From Prinia subflava (taxonomy: Eukaryota; Chordata; Aves; Passeriformes; Cisticolidae): DNA of 64,000 nucleotides. Both the position numbers and the translations under genes were made by a program. The stretch spans positions 79,820,472-79,884,471 of the forward strand of contig NC_086249.1 of the NCBI RefSeq assembly GCF_021018805.1, given 5' to 3'. Below the pieces are notes generated by a model that saw only the letters and a program-made list of their open reading frames with translations, had not been told where the DNA came from and searched no databases. Each line of letters starts with the position of its first letter. Position 1 is the stretch's first letter. Positions 1 to 13,293 of the stretch are shown here, piece after piece.

Positions 1-2334
1 AAGCAAAATAGCCTTGCTTACCAGAAGCTTTAAACTAATTTCTTTCACATTCTGTATTGCTCAAGTAGTACAACTACATCCCCCTGTATTACTGAAACTT
101 AGGCTAGCACATCTAATACTCTGCTGCATATTTCAGTTGCAGAAAAAGCCCACCCAAACTATGTGATCAATAATGTGCTAATTCTGCTGTCAGAAAGTGC
201 CTCTGAGCAAAATAAGGAGGGAGATTGTGTGGAAAGGGATGTATTAAATGTGAATATAAGGCCCTGATTAGTGATTTGATTTCTAGTGTCTGTCTTCTTA
301 TATTAAAATCATTGCACTTTTTAAAAGAATAGGTGACCCGGTCATTTTCCCCAAGGATCTTGAGAAGTGATGCTCAAAAGAATATGCACACTTACTTGAA
401 AGTCATTACTACTGTGACCATTCCAGATTTATCATGTAATGGAGGATGATGGGTAAGGGAGAAATCAAGGAGAAAGAATGATAAAACTAAGCCAAGTCAA
501 AGATTTTATTTTTTCCTGAAGAGATTTAAATAATAATGATAATGATGTATTTAGAAAGTACAATGGGACCTGAGCCCAGCATCACACATCAGAACCTCCC
601 AGGTGCCTCTGCTGTGGCTGTCCCCAGGGAGTTATGCCACCTCCTCTTACAGAGTGAGGGGCTTGTTGCTCGGGCCAGCCCATCTTCCAGGGCCTTCATG
701 GAATTTCCCAGCTGCCAGATGAATAACAAAGAGTCTTTCTGTCCATAGTAACAATAATAATAATTACTACTAATAATAACTTGTTCTTTGAATACACACT
801 TTTCTAGCAACCCTTTTCAGTCCTTCTTGATCTTACCTTTTGCACTGAACAGGGAGAAATGTATATGAGCTTTGGGAAAGGGAGATACACACGATCGTGA
901 TTAAAAAAAAACAACCTTCACATTCCTCCACTGGCTGTTATAACAGCTATATTTTCAGTCGTGTTTCATGGGGTATTTTGAATTTTTCAGTATTTCAAAC
1001 AAAATGTAATGGCTTATTTTTAAAGCTGGAGGAATGTGTGTGTAAGTTGCTCGTTTTCACATTTGGAAAGCTAAGATATTCTAGCTGTGTGAGAGCACAA
1101 AACTTCAGACCCAGAAGGACAGTATGCAGTTCAGGGACAATTGTGCCAAACCTCATTTTATACATAAATTGGGACACATCTATTAAGTCCTGAAAAGAAT
1201 CCTTGTTTGCTAAGTTCAAACCTTTGAGAGGACTTACAATAAAATTTATTATCTTGTTATAATTTTTCATTAAAATTCACATAGATTTCAATACTCATGA
1301 TCTGCTCTTTTTTTCCCCTCTCTTCACTGGTAGCTAAGCTGTCTTTGAGTAATTAATAGTCCAAATAGAATGGCACACCCGAGCTCTTCAGCTGAAAATA
1401 GGCCAAGTCACAATGATCTCTTACTGCAGAATACTCTACTGTAGAACAGCTCAGAAATGTTTTGACTTTATTTCTCTGCCAATATGTAGTGTTATGACTT
1501 TTTAAAACAGAGGGGCAAAGAGAAGAAAGGTCTCAAGGGCATCTTTGCTACTGTCATAAAGTATAATTGCATTTCACACAGTAAGTTTAAAATTACCTTA
1601 GGAATTTCTGTTGCAGCTCATGACAAAAAGATCAGTTCAAGTAAATAATGGACATTTAACTAGGGTCCCAAGCAACCCCAGCCAGACTTCATACTGTCCC
1701 AGGCTATATCCTTTGATACATCTTGTCTGTGTTGACATATTCTGCCTGTCCCGGACTGGCTTCAATATCACAGAAGGGTTTAGAACTTTCTTCTTTTAGA
1801 CCCAGGGCAAAACTAAGAAGCAGGAAGCCAGACCACCTCTCATGCAAGCAACATACTGAATAAAGTTGAAAATTAATGCAGATGAATAATGAAGAGAAAT
1901 ATAGGACAAGCACATGTTTTAAATTATATAATGATTTTCAATTTATGGCTAGGGAATGCATTGATGGAAATGAAATCAATTTAAAGATCCTTCTTCTGGA
2001 AGACACAGAAAGTGAAGGGCAGCAATATCTCTTTAAATCTTATTTTAAGCAGCAGGTAATATGTTAATGTCTCTTCCTATATTGCTCTTTTCATAGCAAC
2101 AGAGAAACATGAGGCTTCACAGAAGTGGGAAGAGACCACCACATTAGACAAGGGAAATAAATGGGTTGGAAACCAAGGGGAAAATGCAGTGAGCAGGGTT
2201 TGTAGCAAAGACAAGGGGATCCTTTTGTAGTCCCTGCAAAAACAACCAGGCATTCCTGAGAGGAGAAGAGAGGAGACTCCAAAGACAGTGAAGCTGAGGT
2301 GTTGAATTTAAAGTGACTAGTATGGTAAAAAGAG
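1..2334. other. Intergenic, no gene seen
   Basis: This AT-rich sequence lies left of a CR1 remnant. Short open frames on both strands are at chance level, and I recognise no exon or repeat. A patch at 540-740 is somewhat GC-richer without a known match. Confidence 0.6.
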
Positions 2335-3217
2335 AGAAGGTGGGCCCAATATTGTTTGGCATCCTCATCAAGGACATAGGAGGATTGCATGCACCCTCAG
2401 ATGACACCAAACCAAGTGATGCCCTTTTTGTGCTTAAGGGAAGAGATGCCATCCATAGGCATCTTTACAGGCTTGAGGAGTGAGCCTGAGCAAATGATAT
2501 GAAGTTCAACGAGGTCCTGCACCTGGGTCAGGGCAACCACCAGTATCCATAGAGAATGGGGAATAAATGGACTGAGAGCAGCCCTGTGGAGAAGGTCTTG
2601 GCAGTACTGGTGAGTGAAAAGCTGGGCATGACCTGTCAATGTGAGCTTGCAGCCCAGAAAGCCAAGTGCATCTTGGGCTGCATCCAAAGCAGCATTTCCA
2701 GCAGGGCGCCTTACCCTGCTCTGCTGAGGCTCCGCCTTTGGTGCTGCATCCAGCTCTGGGCTCCCAGCACAGCAAAGACATGAACCTGCTGGAGCAAGCC
2801 CAGAAAAAGTCATGATAATGGTCAGAGGGCTGGAAGTCTTCTCCACTGAAGAAGGGCTGGGGAGAGCTTGTGTTGTTCAGCATGCAGTAGAGAATGCTTG
2901 GAGGAAGTCTTCTTGTGGTTTTTCAATACTTAGAGGGGGCTTATAAGGAAGACAGATTGAGACATTTCACCAGGGTCTCTAGTGACAGGAAAAGGGGCAA
3001 TGCTTTTAAACTGAAAGATAGATTTATACTGAGTATGAAAAAGACAGGTTGTCCAGAGAAGTGTGGATACCCTGTGGATTCCCCAAATTGTTCAAGGCTG
3101 GGCAGGGCTTTGAGAAATACAATCCTGTGAAAGATGTCCCTGTCCATGTCAAGATGGTTGGAACTAAATGATCTTTGAAGGTCCCTTCCAACACAACTCG
3201 TGATAACATTCTATGAC
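2335..3217 (+). mobile_element. Degenerate CR1 LINE, 3' part
   Basis: This is the 3' end of a CR1-type non-LTR retrotransposon, truncated at its 5' side. The remnant reads like the CR1 pol C-terminal region: GATGCCATCCATAGG, a region resembling 'gtcctgcacctgggtc', and a decayed frame at 2556-2783 with VLVSEKLGMTCQCELAAQKA. The 3' end has the typical GATCTTTGAAGGTCCCTTCC followed by an ATTCTATGA-type terminus at about 3209-3217. Small deletions and stops show it is dead. The 5' border is approximate. No intact reverse transcriptase is present. Confidence 0.85.
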
Positions 3218-6200
3218 AGAAGAAGTAATCTTTTCATATGACATATATAATAGGTCTTTTCTTGTCTCTTCCCCTTATTCTCTAAACCTAGATGTACTAA
3301 CCTAGTTCTTCAAAGGTTTAAGTGATCAGTGTAATTTAGAATAAGCCACCTAGGCATGATGCAGGTAAGAATTTTGTTATATTTGGACCAGCCAAATATC
3401 AAAACAAAAATATAGCTGTATCTCAGTTTAAGAGGTCATGTCTACTCTAGTGCATCTTCATTGTGATTAGCTTAGAGAAAAGGGAACATTGCCTCAGCTG
3501 CTTCCTGACAAACCTTGTAGGCCATGCTGGTCAACCGTCAAATAGTTTGTCCTTGCCCATAATGATCAGGCTACAGCTGTGCTGGCACTTTCAGAACTTA
3601 ATTTACAATCAGCTGTTTTTCATACACTTCTACCTGTAACATTAAACCTGCAGGATAGATCACTCGATAAATGGAAATTTCCAGTATTCAGAGCTTACTG
3701 TAGAGCAAGAAATGTGGTATGTTCACAGCTAAAAAAAAAAAAGTGTTAGGATTTTTGTAAGCAAGGTCCCTTGGTAGCCTCATTGCTCTTGCAAATAGAC
3801 ATCATAGGAAGCTCAGCCAAAGTGGTGTTTCTCTGCTGGATTCACAGGTACATCTTTCCTCCAGGGAGAGTCTGGACAGTGAAGAGCTCAGCCAGTCCTA
3901 AGAGAAATACAGGGGGGAAAGAATGAAATATTAGCAATTGTGCTGTTTCTCACTTTCCATTACTTCAGAGTGATCTAGAAGTTGGGTGAAAGCACTTGGC
4001 AGTTAAGGGTTTGTTGGTTTTTGTTGTTTTTTTTTTTTCCTGAGCTGATTTCCAAGTTTGCTGTGGACTGTTAAAGTCTTACAAAGGCATGTGATCCACA
4101 GGTAGTCTAAATTTGAGCTACTCTTCAAAATGGCATTGTCAAGCCATACTGAATGGATGTCACAGGATCTTCTGTTGCAGTGGTCTAAACTGCAATGGCA
4201 GCTCAGGGATCAGACTCAATTTTAGCCCACACCTTGGTTTGGTTATTTCAATTGCCCATTTCAATTCTAATGTTTTTGTTTTTCTGTAATATGTCCAAGT
4301 TTTATAAGTGGGACTCCAGTTAAGCATTTGGAACTACTTACCATTTCAAAGATGAATACAAATATAGATCAGCTGAAGAAAACAAGAAAACAGAACAAAA
4401 CAACATATTAGATAAACAAAGAATTTAGTTTCTTTATGAGGACAATCAAATTCAACAAATGAAAAAATATTGAAAAAGTAAGTGCAACCCTGGCAGTGAC
4501 AGAGCCTCTAATTTTCCTCTTGTGTTCAATACCTGAGTAATACTTTGTCATATGGTAGTGGCATAATACTAAAATTTTATTCAGGGCAAGACATTTTTTC
4601 TACATATTGTGTCAGTTGAGATTACTTCTCAGAGTAGTTTTTACTGTAGCTTTACTGTGTGTACCAGGCATATCTTTGCAGTCATGTATCTTACTACAAA
4701 TTGAAGCAACAATTGTTTCAGATTAGATGGATGGAGAAAAAACACAATGAGTTTTCCTAGACAAAGAATATTTTTCAGCATTTATGTAACCTCCACTAAA
4801 TAAATATTTTTAATTGAGCTAATCCTTGGTATCCTTGTAAAGCATATGAATATCATCATCATAGTCTCATAGCAGGAGAAATTTGAGGATTAAAGGTTAG
4901 ATTAGTGCTCACACCCTCACGGACTCACTTGGCAATTCTAATTCAAATCTGTCGGACTTTATGATTTTATCCTGATGTCCTGCTTCCTCCAGGGCAAAAA
5001 ATCAGCTGTACTCAAAGAAATAATCATTGCCACAGTATGAAAAATACAATATAAAACTGTACTGGGCCTGTAATTCATTAGAATAATCCCCTTTTCATTA
5101 TAAACTGCATCATTTAATGCAGTTCAGAAATCTGACTATGTCCAAATGAAAATAAAGTTGAGGTTCATTGTCTTTTGAAGTAGAAGCTATGACAGAGCTT
5201 TGTTCCCCTGATGTTTAGTATAATAACTGCTCTCAAACTAAATATATTTGTAGCCAGTTTATAAACCTTTATTCCTCAAAAAGCCCTTCTTTGGTAGTTA
5301 TCTTTTCCTCATATTGAGACACCATAAACAGATCACTTTCTACTCCCACATTGCTCGTGTGAACCAGTTAATTATTTTCATAATCTCATGTTCAAAACAA
5401 ATATTCAGAATATAATTTTAGTACTCATGCTTGGAACTGGGTATTTCATTTAGGAAACTTTTTAGGCATTCATTGGATGTCAGTAGAGAACCAAAACCTC
5501 AGTCTAGTTGGAATTATTTCTTGTTTCTGTCTTGTTTGCAGTGTTTAGTGCTCTTGATTGTCTTCAGAATCTGAACTAAAAACAAGAACATCAGCTCTAC
5601 AGTGACTTCTTAAATCCCTTTATCTAAATTAGAACCAGATTTCAGAAATGGGTGTATATTTCAGAAATATGCAGGGATCTGCTACATAAGGTACAACTAT
5701 TGTATGCTGAGTACTTTATGGGTGACCCTGCTTCAGATGTAATGTTCTAACCCTCCATGGAAAAAAAAACCAACCTTCTCAAGACCTTACAACTCACCCA
5801 AGGCTTTACAGGACTTTGCTAGCTTTAGGCCAATAGGAATTCACTACAAGTAGGATTCAAAGGTTAACCAAAAACTCATATCACGTGTCTTCCTTTTCAC
5901 CTTCACCACCCTTCCCCTCTCCCACAGTGAGCACCATCTTCAAAATCAAGGAATTTCTATGTGAGTTAGAAAAAGAACCAAACAAAACCAGGCATTTTTG
6001 TCACTTGTTAGTCAATTCCCCAGTAAAGCATTTTCTCAGTGTGAAATGTGGCTTCTTCAATATTAGAGAAGCTGTTAATTTTGCCAATTTTATTTTCAGC
6101 AGGGAAAAAAAAAAGGACATTTCAGCCCAGGTCTCCATGCTTAAGCTTCTACACCCTGGTTCTTATCAAAAATATATTCATTGAAAAACACTGTCCTTCA

Positions 6201-9039
6201 CTCAGCAGATCAAGCTCTCTTACCAGACTGCAGGAACAGTGCAGTGGCTCAGTAAGGGGGAGGAAATGCAGGGAAATGTAGCCCAGCACAGTGATCTAAT
6301 TTATAGGGGAACGATCAGAATGAAGTTGAACTATAGATCCATAAAGACATCTACATGTAACTGGATATTTTGACACTCTGGGGTTTTGTCTGGAATTTTT
6401 TATGATTTGTTTTGTTTTTGTTCAATATGGGAAAGAAATTATAGAAGAAATAAAAACTCTGTCTGAACAGAAATTTTGATTTTTCAGCCCAATGGTTCTG
6501 TTATTGCATTACTTACATATAAAACCAAATGACTGCTACTAAAACACAGTTACAAATCAACCCCCTCTCAGTAATTTCTAATTCTGCCTTGGGTAAAATC
6601 AATACCTAATTGCCTGCAAACCAAGATAAAAGTAAAACCCAGGGAAGACTTAGTCCTCATCCTTTATACCCACAACTTACTATACCACAGCTCTCATTTC
6701 TTGGAAAACTAACAAGTGCTCTTGTCCAGCAGTAGAATACTTATCTGGCATTAAAGATTCTCCCAGCATTCCCACATCAGAGAACTTCCTGTATCTCAAT
6801 CATAACAATTGATGGAAATAGAATTTTGGGCAACAGAAGCAACAGGGCAGGTGGTCAGGAAATCTGAGGGAGGAGAAGGCTTGTAAGAACTTATGTTTTA
6901 GCCAGAGGTAGCATTAATTAGTGCCAAGGAAGAAGAATCAGTATGTAAAATCCCCAAGAGCTGCTGAAGTTTCTGTGTGTGTGTGACCTGGCAGAAGACA
7001 AGTGGCCAACTCTCAAGCAAAAAGACCCTGAGAAATTCCCAAGGGAAGATAGCCATTGGTATTTTACTACAAAAATAACCTCATGGAAAGAACATTTTGG
7101 ATTTCCTTGTGCAGTGTTCTGGGTCTCAGCCTTAATGAAACTCTGTAAGGAACATCTGGAAGATCTGTGTTAGCCAAAGACAGGCAGTCCATAACCTAGC
7201 CCCCCCAACCCACTCAATCACAAACAACCCCTCCTCCCCCCAAAAATAAAATCACATTTCTACAAATATTTAATTAATGAGCTATATTCATATCAAGATT
7301 GGGGCAGGAATATACCAGCATAAACCCATCACAGTCAGCTAGAGTCTTTATTTTAATCTGTCTGGGCTGATCTCAAGTCCATGGCTGAAGAACTGAAAAC
7401 ACAAGAAAAAAATGGGTCAGCAGAACACTATATTGACTGTAACTAAATAAACACATAGATTTTTCAAGTGTCAAAATACTTCTTGTAATGCTTGGAACTT
7501 CCAGCAAAATGTGAGTTATTTTAAAATGATCTGGAATCACTCATCCCATATTATGGTGGTAATAGAGCCTTCATTTCTCCTCATGAAGTAGAATGTTACT
7601 GTAGGGACTGGTAAATTTGCTGCTGCCTCTGTTAGTCAGGACCCATCAATCACACTGCAAAACCCTAAACAATTCTAACTTATGAAATGGGAGTAGGAGA
7701 CACAGGGAGGATCCATTTTGTTGCTATTCACTGAAGTTCCTCATGTTGTTTTGGGAAATTCTTCTTAAGTTTCTTTTAGGTAGGAGGAATTAATTTCACA
7801 TGCTACTTGTATTGTATACTTGTATGGGGTTTAGCTTGTTGAAGGCCAGGGAAGAGCATTTGTGAGATAAATATGACAACCGGTCTGTTTTTCCTGCAGT
7901 GATAAACACATTGAAAGCAACCATGTGCTGTCTTAAACCAGTGTACATTGAAGACACAGTAGCATTGTTAATATTTGCTTTCATGTGCATAATCAATCCC
8001 TTTGAAGTTCAGCAGCCATGCTGATTACAGTGAAGTATTGGCAAAGAAAAGTTTCTCCCTGTTTCCTCTGACAAAATAACTGTCCCTACTTTATGATCCC
8101 TTCAGCTTTGATCTCTCACTTTTTTAACTTTATATGAGAGTACATGCTTCATGGGGACTTATCTAAAAGGAGTGTTTTAAAATAATTATTTGAATGGCAT
8201 GTTATAACCATGAAAATAAGGCAATAATTCTCAGGCATGATACCAATGTTTTGTTGTTTCTGCCTTCCTTGCTCTTCTACCATGGAACAACTTCGTTAAT
8301 ATTATTTTGGTAACAGCTTACACTTTTTCTTCTTATCTCTACTTCTTGGGATGCAAAACCGCACATTAAAATGCCTAATGTCCTGACAGCTATGTTCAGC
8401 CCCATGCATTTGTAAAGTCTAAATTAGGTCCATCAGATATCTTATAATTTCATTTGTATAGATAAGAACAAGCACTGGAAATAACTGAAGAACAACCCAA
8501 CACTTCCAAATTTCTCCCCTATTGCTAGGGGAGAAAAGTAATGTTGTTTGATCCAGTTGGAAGCATCAGCTAAGACTCCTATCCCTTTTACTGAAAAAGC
8601 AGGCTCAGAAACAGGTCCAGAACCAAACCTTCCCCACTTTTCCTTTCTGGTCATCTATCTTCTCATGCTCAGGATACAGCACTTTATATAAAACTCCTGG
8701 TTTGTGTGTCTCATGGGCAGTAAGGCTGGGCCTATGGGTAGACCTCTGGCACTTTTAGCTTACCCAAGACACATGTTGCATGTTTCTTGCCTTAATTTGC
8801 CAAAAATTCTTCATGCTGTCCCTTAGTCCAAAGTGTGGATACTTTAGATAGAGAATGCTGCCTAGACATCAGACAACTCCCAAGTCATGAACTCCTAACT
8901 TCTTGAGGCACGTTCACGTTTATGTTTCCTACAACTGCTATCACTAAACAATGCTTAAAAGATAAAACAAAGCCTTCTAGATTTACACAAGCCAAAACAA
9001 TCCAGAATGGCCCAAACCTCTTCCTTTAGCAACACTCCC

Positions 9040-9330
9040 ACCCCCCACCCCGAGGGCCTCACCTGCCCAGGAGACATCCCTGCTGCACATGGCAGCAGCA
9101 GCGCAGGATGCAGCCAGTACAACCTGCCCATCAGTGCTCCGGGGAGGACAGCAGCTCCTGCTTAGAAGGTGGGGCAGTAAAACATTTTAATCAGGCAGCT
9201 CAGTTGCAGTCAGACAACTGTCTGGGAGCAAGGCAATTAACAGCAGCTGACACAGCCTGGAGTCAGCACTGGCAGTAGTTTTCCCCTCTAGCTGCTTCCA
9301 TAAAATCAAGGCATCCTGCCCTCCGTAACC
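9040..9330. promoter_or_regulatory. GC-richer block downstream of ST6GAL2, possible regulatory element
   Basis: This GC-richer island lies in an AT-rich intergenic tract. It has GCAGCAGCAGCGCAGG, TTTTAATCAGGCAGCTC and an inverted CAGACA-AC-TGTCTG pair at 9211-9224, which resembles paired Smad sites. No exon or known repeat is recognised in it. Function is unproven. Confidence 0.2.
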
Positions 9331-11078
9331 CTCAGGGTTTCTGGAGTCCTCTCACAAGCATGTAAGAAATTGTTGCTACAGTAATTATCCCCTACCTGTC
9401 AGCATCTTGGAACCAAGAGGAAATTTGATTTGTATTTGTCTATGCACAGAAACAGGCCACCAGAGGAAATCCGTTTTCTTATTTCAGTTATCATACAGAT
9501 GACATTACAGATAAGCACAGGGAGGAGGTTGTTGAGAGTGTAGCAGTGTAACCCCGATAGTCTTTTCTCAGTTAAACTTGTGGGATTCATTTGTTTACAA
9601 AGAAGCATTGTCTGCTGAACTCCAGCATTAGTCTGTTCTTTACTATAGTTCTTCATTTTAAGATCACATCCCAGCACATTAAACCTGGCAGCAGCAATAT
9701 GAGCACCAACAGATGAGATGAGTTTCTTTCCAAATGTGCAGAAAAAAATGTAAGAAAACAAAATGTCAAACCCAAGTAAGTGACTATTAGGAAAAAGCAG
9801 CCGTCCTGCCCATCTGTTATGGTACATCTTCTAGCTGTTTCTTTTGCTTTCTTGGTGTCTTTCATAATCTTTCATAATTCCTTGTCTCTCCCAATTTCTT
9901 TCACTGGATCTTGTTATTTTATAATTTCTAAGAATTCAGCAATCACACCAGCAATGTCTCCCCCTGTGATCTGTCACAACCTGCTTGTGCTGCCAGTCTT
10001 CTGGTGGCTATTCTGCCTCCAGTTAAAAAATTTCACTATATTACTGCATTATAGTTACTTCTCAGTTAGCTTAATATAATCAGTTAATATTTTTATCAAA
10101 CTGAATAAGCATTTACTTAGCTTATTTTTAGGAAAAAGAAATAACAGGGCATGCACTTTTTACTTGTCCTGGTTATCGGGGCATGAAGCTTTGGGGTCAG
10201 ACTACACTCCCATAACAATACTGCCATTTCTTTGAAGTGCATTCTCTGGAGTAACTTACTGTGTAAGAAAGAATCTAAAAGAACAAGGAAAGATACCAAT
10301 ATGGAGTAGACATTCATAAGTTTTGCGGTGCAGCAGATAAATCCATGTTATTCTGATGAAGCTGACTGAGCATTTAATAGATGGAACACAAGTGATCATA
10401 TTTTCTTAGTTTTTTAAATAAAAAAGCAAAGTTGCCGGATTTTAAAAGTATCAATTAGTTGCTTCATTCACAGGTCCCAACAGTCAGTTTATCCCCTAGA
10501 GTACCTCACTGATGAGAGTTTTCTGAGAGGTGTTACTTGCATATCATGACAGTAACCAGCCCCTCAACACTGCCTGTCAGGAGGCAGTGGTATACACAGG
10601 GAGCTGTGTGATTACTGTCTGCCAGGAGTGCACATGATGGCAATCCAAATTTTATCTTTCCACTGATGTGTAACCAATTTTCTTGTTGGCATGGGCTCAA
10701 AATGAGTCCCTGAGATGAAAACACCGATTAGCACTGATGGGCCACCTCCACTGGCCCGATTCAGGCCCCTGTGTAGCTCAAGAACTGCCAAAAAGCAGCA
10801 GTGTGCCCCACATTTAATGGATGTGAGCACGCTTGTGGTGGTTGAGTTATACAGTACTTCATCACAGACTGGATGGCAAGTTACATTTTCTTTTTGGTAA
10901 GTTGTTTTTCATTGTAATTGATGATTTATTAAAAAGCCTGTTCCTCTCCCTTAAACATAACACTGGATTCCTTGAATGAGTAGCACAGCTGTTTAGCTGA
11001 AATCTATCAGCATTTCAAGTACATCACTAAGTCATCAGAGCACAACCTCCATAGAGGCCTTGACAATCACAAGAAATT

Positions 11079-11105
11079 TACTGCTCAGGAATTTACTGAG
11101 CAGTA
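11079..11105. repeat. 10-bp stem hairpin beyond the ST6GAL2 poly(A) site
   Basis: Arms TACTGCTCAG (11079-11088) and CTGAGCAGTA (11096-11105) flank the loop GAATTTA. It lies about 270 bases past the distal poly(A) signal in the transcribed direction. Confidence 0.8.
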
Positions 11106-11378
11106 TGGTGAATATATTCTCCCAGGGAACCCTAGCACATCTGCTGGGGTATGCATGTTCACTTCAGAATAAAACTGGCTTTACAATATTTGCCTCTTTT
11201 CTATAGTTTACTGTGATACCTCCTTGTCAGATTAGCTGTCCATTTCCATTTGAGATTTCATCGAAATTTGGCCAGAACTGAGAGGCACCCTCCCTCCTTT
11301 GTTCCACCTGCAGTTCAGTATCATTCATTTAAGGCAATATGAAAAGACCAGCACTCCTGAACAAATGAAAACAAATGT

Positions 11379-11384
11379 TTTATT
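11379..11384 (-). terminator. ST6GAL2: Distal poly(A) signal AATAAA for ST6GAL2
   Basis: The minus strand reads TGTAAATAAAACATTTG at this point, a canonical AATAAA hexamer. Upstream (plus 11385-11440) there are several TGTA elements of the kind bound by cleavage factor Im. Downstream lies a GT/T-rich stretch (TTGTTTTCATTTGTTC) within 30 bases. Cleavage would fall near 11355-11368. The overlapping TGTAAATA also matches a Pumilio recognition element. This is the most complete poly(A) site I found downstream of the stop codon. Confidence 0.6.
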
Positions 11385-13287
11385 TACAGGAAAAAATCTG
11401 TACACTGTGTATACATAAAAATATACAAAATCATAATAGAAAATATAAAAAGTGTTAAAATGTATACAAACACTGCTTAAAAATGTGACTCCTGTAAAAT
11501 CTTAAGGTTTGTTATTAGAGTACACATTCATTTAAAAAAATCGTCATACAAAATAATTCTCAAAGCTATTAAAAAAGTACACAGTCTATATTTGAATAGT
11601 TCAATGACTACATATTTTAAGAGTGATGAGATGATATGAAAAAAAGTAAGGCTTTTACACACAACTCTTATTTCAAGAACAAAATTTTGAATCTGATTGC
11701 TGAGCCAGAGAGAAGACATCTGCACTGTCAAAATTCATTAAGTGATTCACGTACTCCTGACATGGGCTACTTTAAATTTCAAACAGTTAAATTAGGTATC
11801 CTCCTCGCATGTGAGAGGACAGATGCTGGGAAAGATTCAAATCATTTTAACAGCAGGCTTCTGAATTACCTACTTCAAAGCAGGATTTTATTTAAATATG
11901 CATCAGCTTTAGAAAGCATGAAGGGAAAAATAATAACCATTTATTGTTGCAGTCAATGCATTTAATACTCCTTTCATAATGCATCTGTGTCACTGTCCAA
12001 ATGGCATTTTCCATCCTTAAAAACTTCTGAAGAAAAAATAAATTAAAAACCCCACTAGGGATTGCTCCACATGGGTTTTGAACTCCTGTTTAATTCAGTC
12101 TTAAAAATGACTGTGCTCAGTCTGTGCAACCAGTGAGTGTAGACACTTATCTTCATTTTAAGAAAAAACAGCTCTTTTGGTTTTTCTGACATTGGCAAGA
12201 GATCTACACCAACAAGTTCACAATTCGGGTATCTTCAGCAAAGAAAGTGTCATGACCAAAGACAAGCAACAATTAAATTAAATTTGTACAGTGAGAGCAT
12301 ACATTACAGCGTTTATATCACCCCTCTCTCTTTTCAAAGGTACAGCATGGTAATTTCACTGAATTTACCAGAGTTTCTACAGCATAAAACTGCACAAGGT
12401 AAAAAAAGATGTAATAGCTTAATCCAAGGAAGGACTGAGCTATGAGTTTATGCTGAGGTGACCCTTCAGACTATAGAGGAATGGAACAAAAGAATGAGTT
12501 TTTTTCTCATAAAAAGATTTTGGCTCAAAATAAGGCAAAATATTTCATAATTTTTTCTCGATTAAACAAAATAATATCTTGATTTATCCAAAACTGAATG
12601 CATAAAATAATAGAGCACCACAAGTCAGAAAAGTTGCAGAATTCACAGTGGGGAGGGAAGAGCATAATTACAATTCAACATAAACTCAGTGCATTTCCTT
12701 AAGCTGCTGCTGTGTTTCTGGTTTGTTTCAGTAACTGTTGTCCACAGCACCAGGGCACAGAAATGAGGCTGGATAGTGTTTGAAGGCAATTTGTCAGTAA
12801 AACTCTGTAAATTTAAAGGCTACAAGTGCAAAGGATCTCAGAGGTCCAATAGCAGAGGCAATTGCTTGGCTGATGATACACCAGGTTTGTGCAAACCTCT
12901 CTTGTCTAGGTGCTGTCTCACCCTGTTAGTGTGTGACAGCCACATGGAAGAGCTACAAAGCCATGCCTGTATCTTTTCCCCCCAAAATCCCATTATCCTG
13001 GTGAAAAAATCCACTTCCTTTCCCTTTGCTGTATTTAACATGCATCTAAAACCAGAACTCTCATCCATTATTTTTAGAAGAGCTGTGGTTCAGTGTTATG
13101 ACACATTGACTGTTTTAAATTTACTGAATGTGGTTCTTTCTAAATATTTCTCTGCCCTCACAAGGAATGGGGAAATGCCCATTAATTAAAACACTTGGGA
13201 GGGCTCTTAAAAAAGCCAGCAATGCCAATGCCAAAGGGAGTAAGAAGCAGTGAGAGGAGCATCTCTGCAGGTCCATTATGTTTCCCC

Positions 13288-13293
13288 TTTATT
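13288..13293 (-). terminator. ST6GAL2: Possible proximal poly(A) signal AAATAAAG
   Basis: The minus strand reads GCAGAAATAAAGGGG here, a canonical hexamer inside the inferred 3' UTR about 2.8 kb after the stop. The downstream sequence is not strongly GT-rich, so use of this site is uncertain. Confidence 0.25.

Larger units (their letters stand above)
3218..11359. other. Intergenic, downstream of ST6GAL2
   Basis: This is AT-rich sequence with no recognised gene. The longest open frame, 142 codons on the minus strand (9827-9399), has no family resemblance I can see. C-rich patches at 7200-7240 and GC-richer sequence at 9.04-9.33 kb are the only compositional breaks. Confidence 0.55.

Noticed and set aside
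2091..3209. Several ORFs of 68-149 codons, mostly minus strand
   Set aside because: Most lie opposite or inside the decayed CR1, and some extend left of it. Only the plus-strand frame at 2556-2783 shows pol-like residues, and it is a fragment.
9399..9827. 142-codon minus-strand ORF
   Set aside because: There is no recognisable family, an AT-rich setting and no splice or promoter context. It is likely chance.
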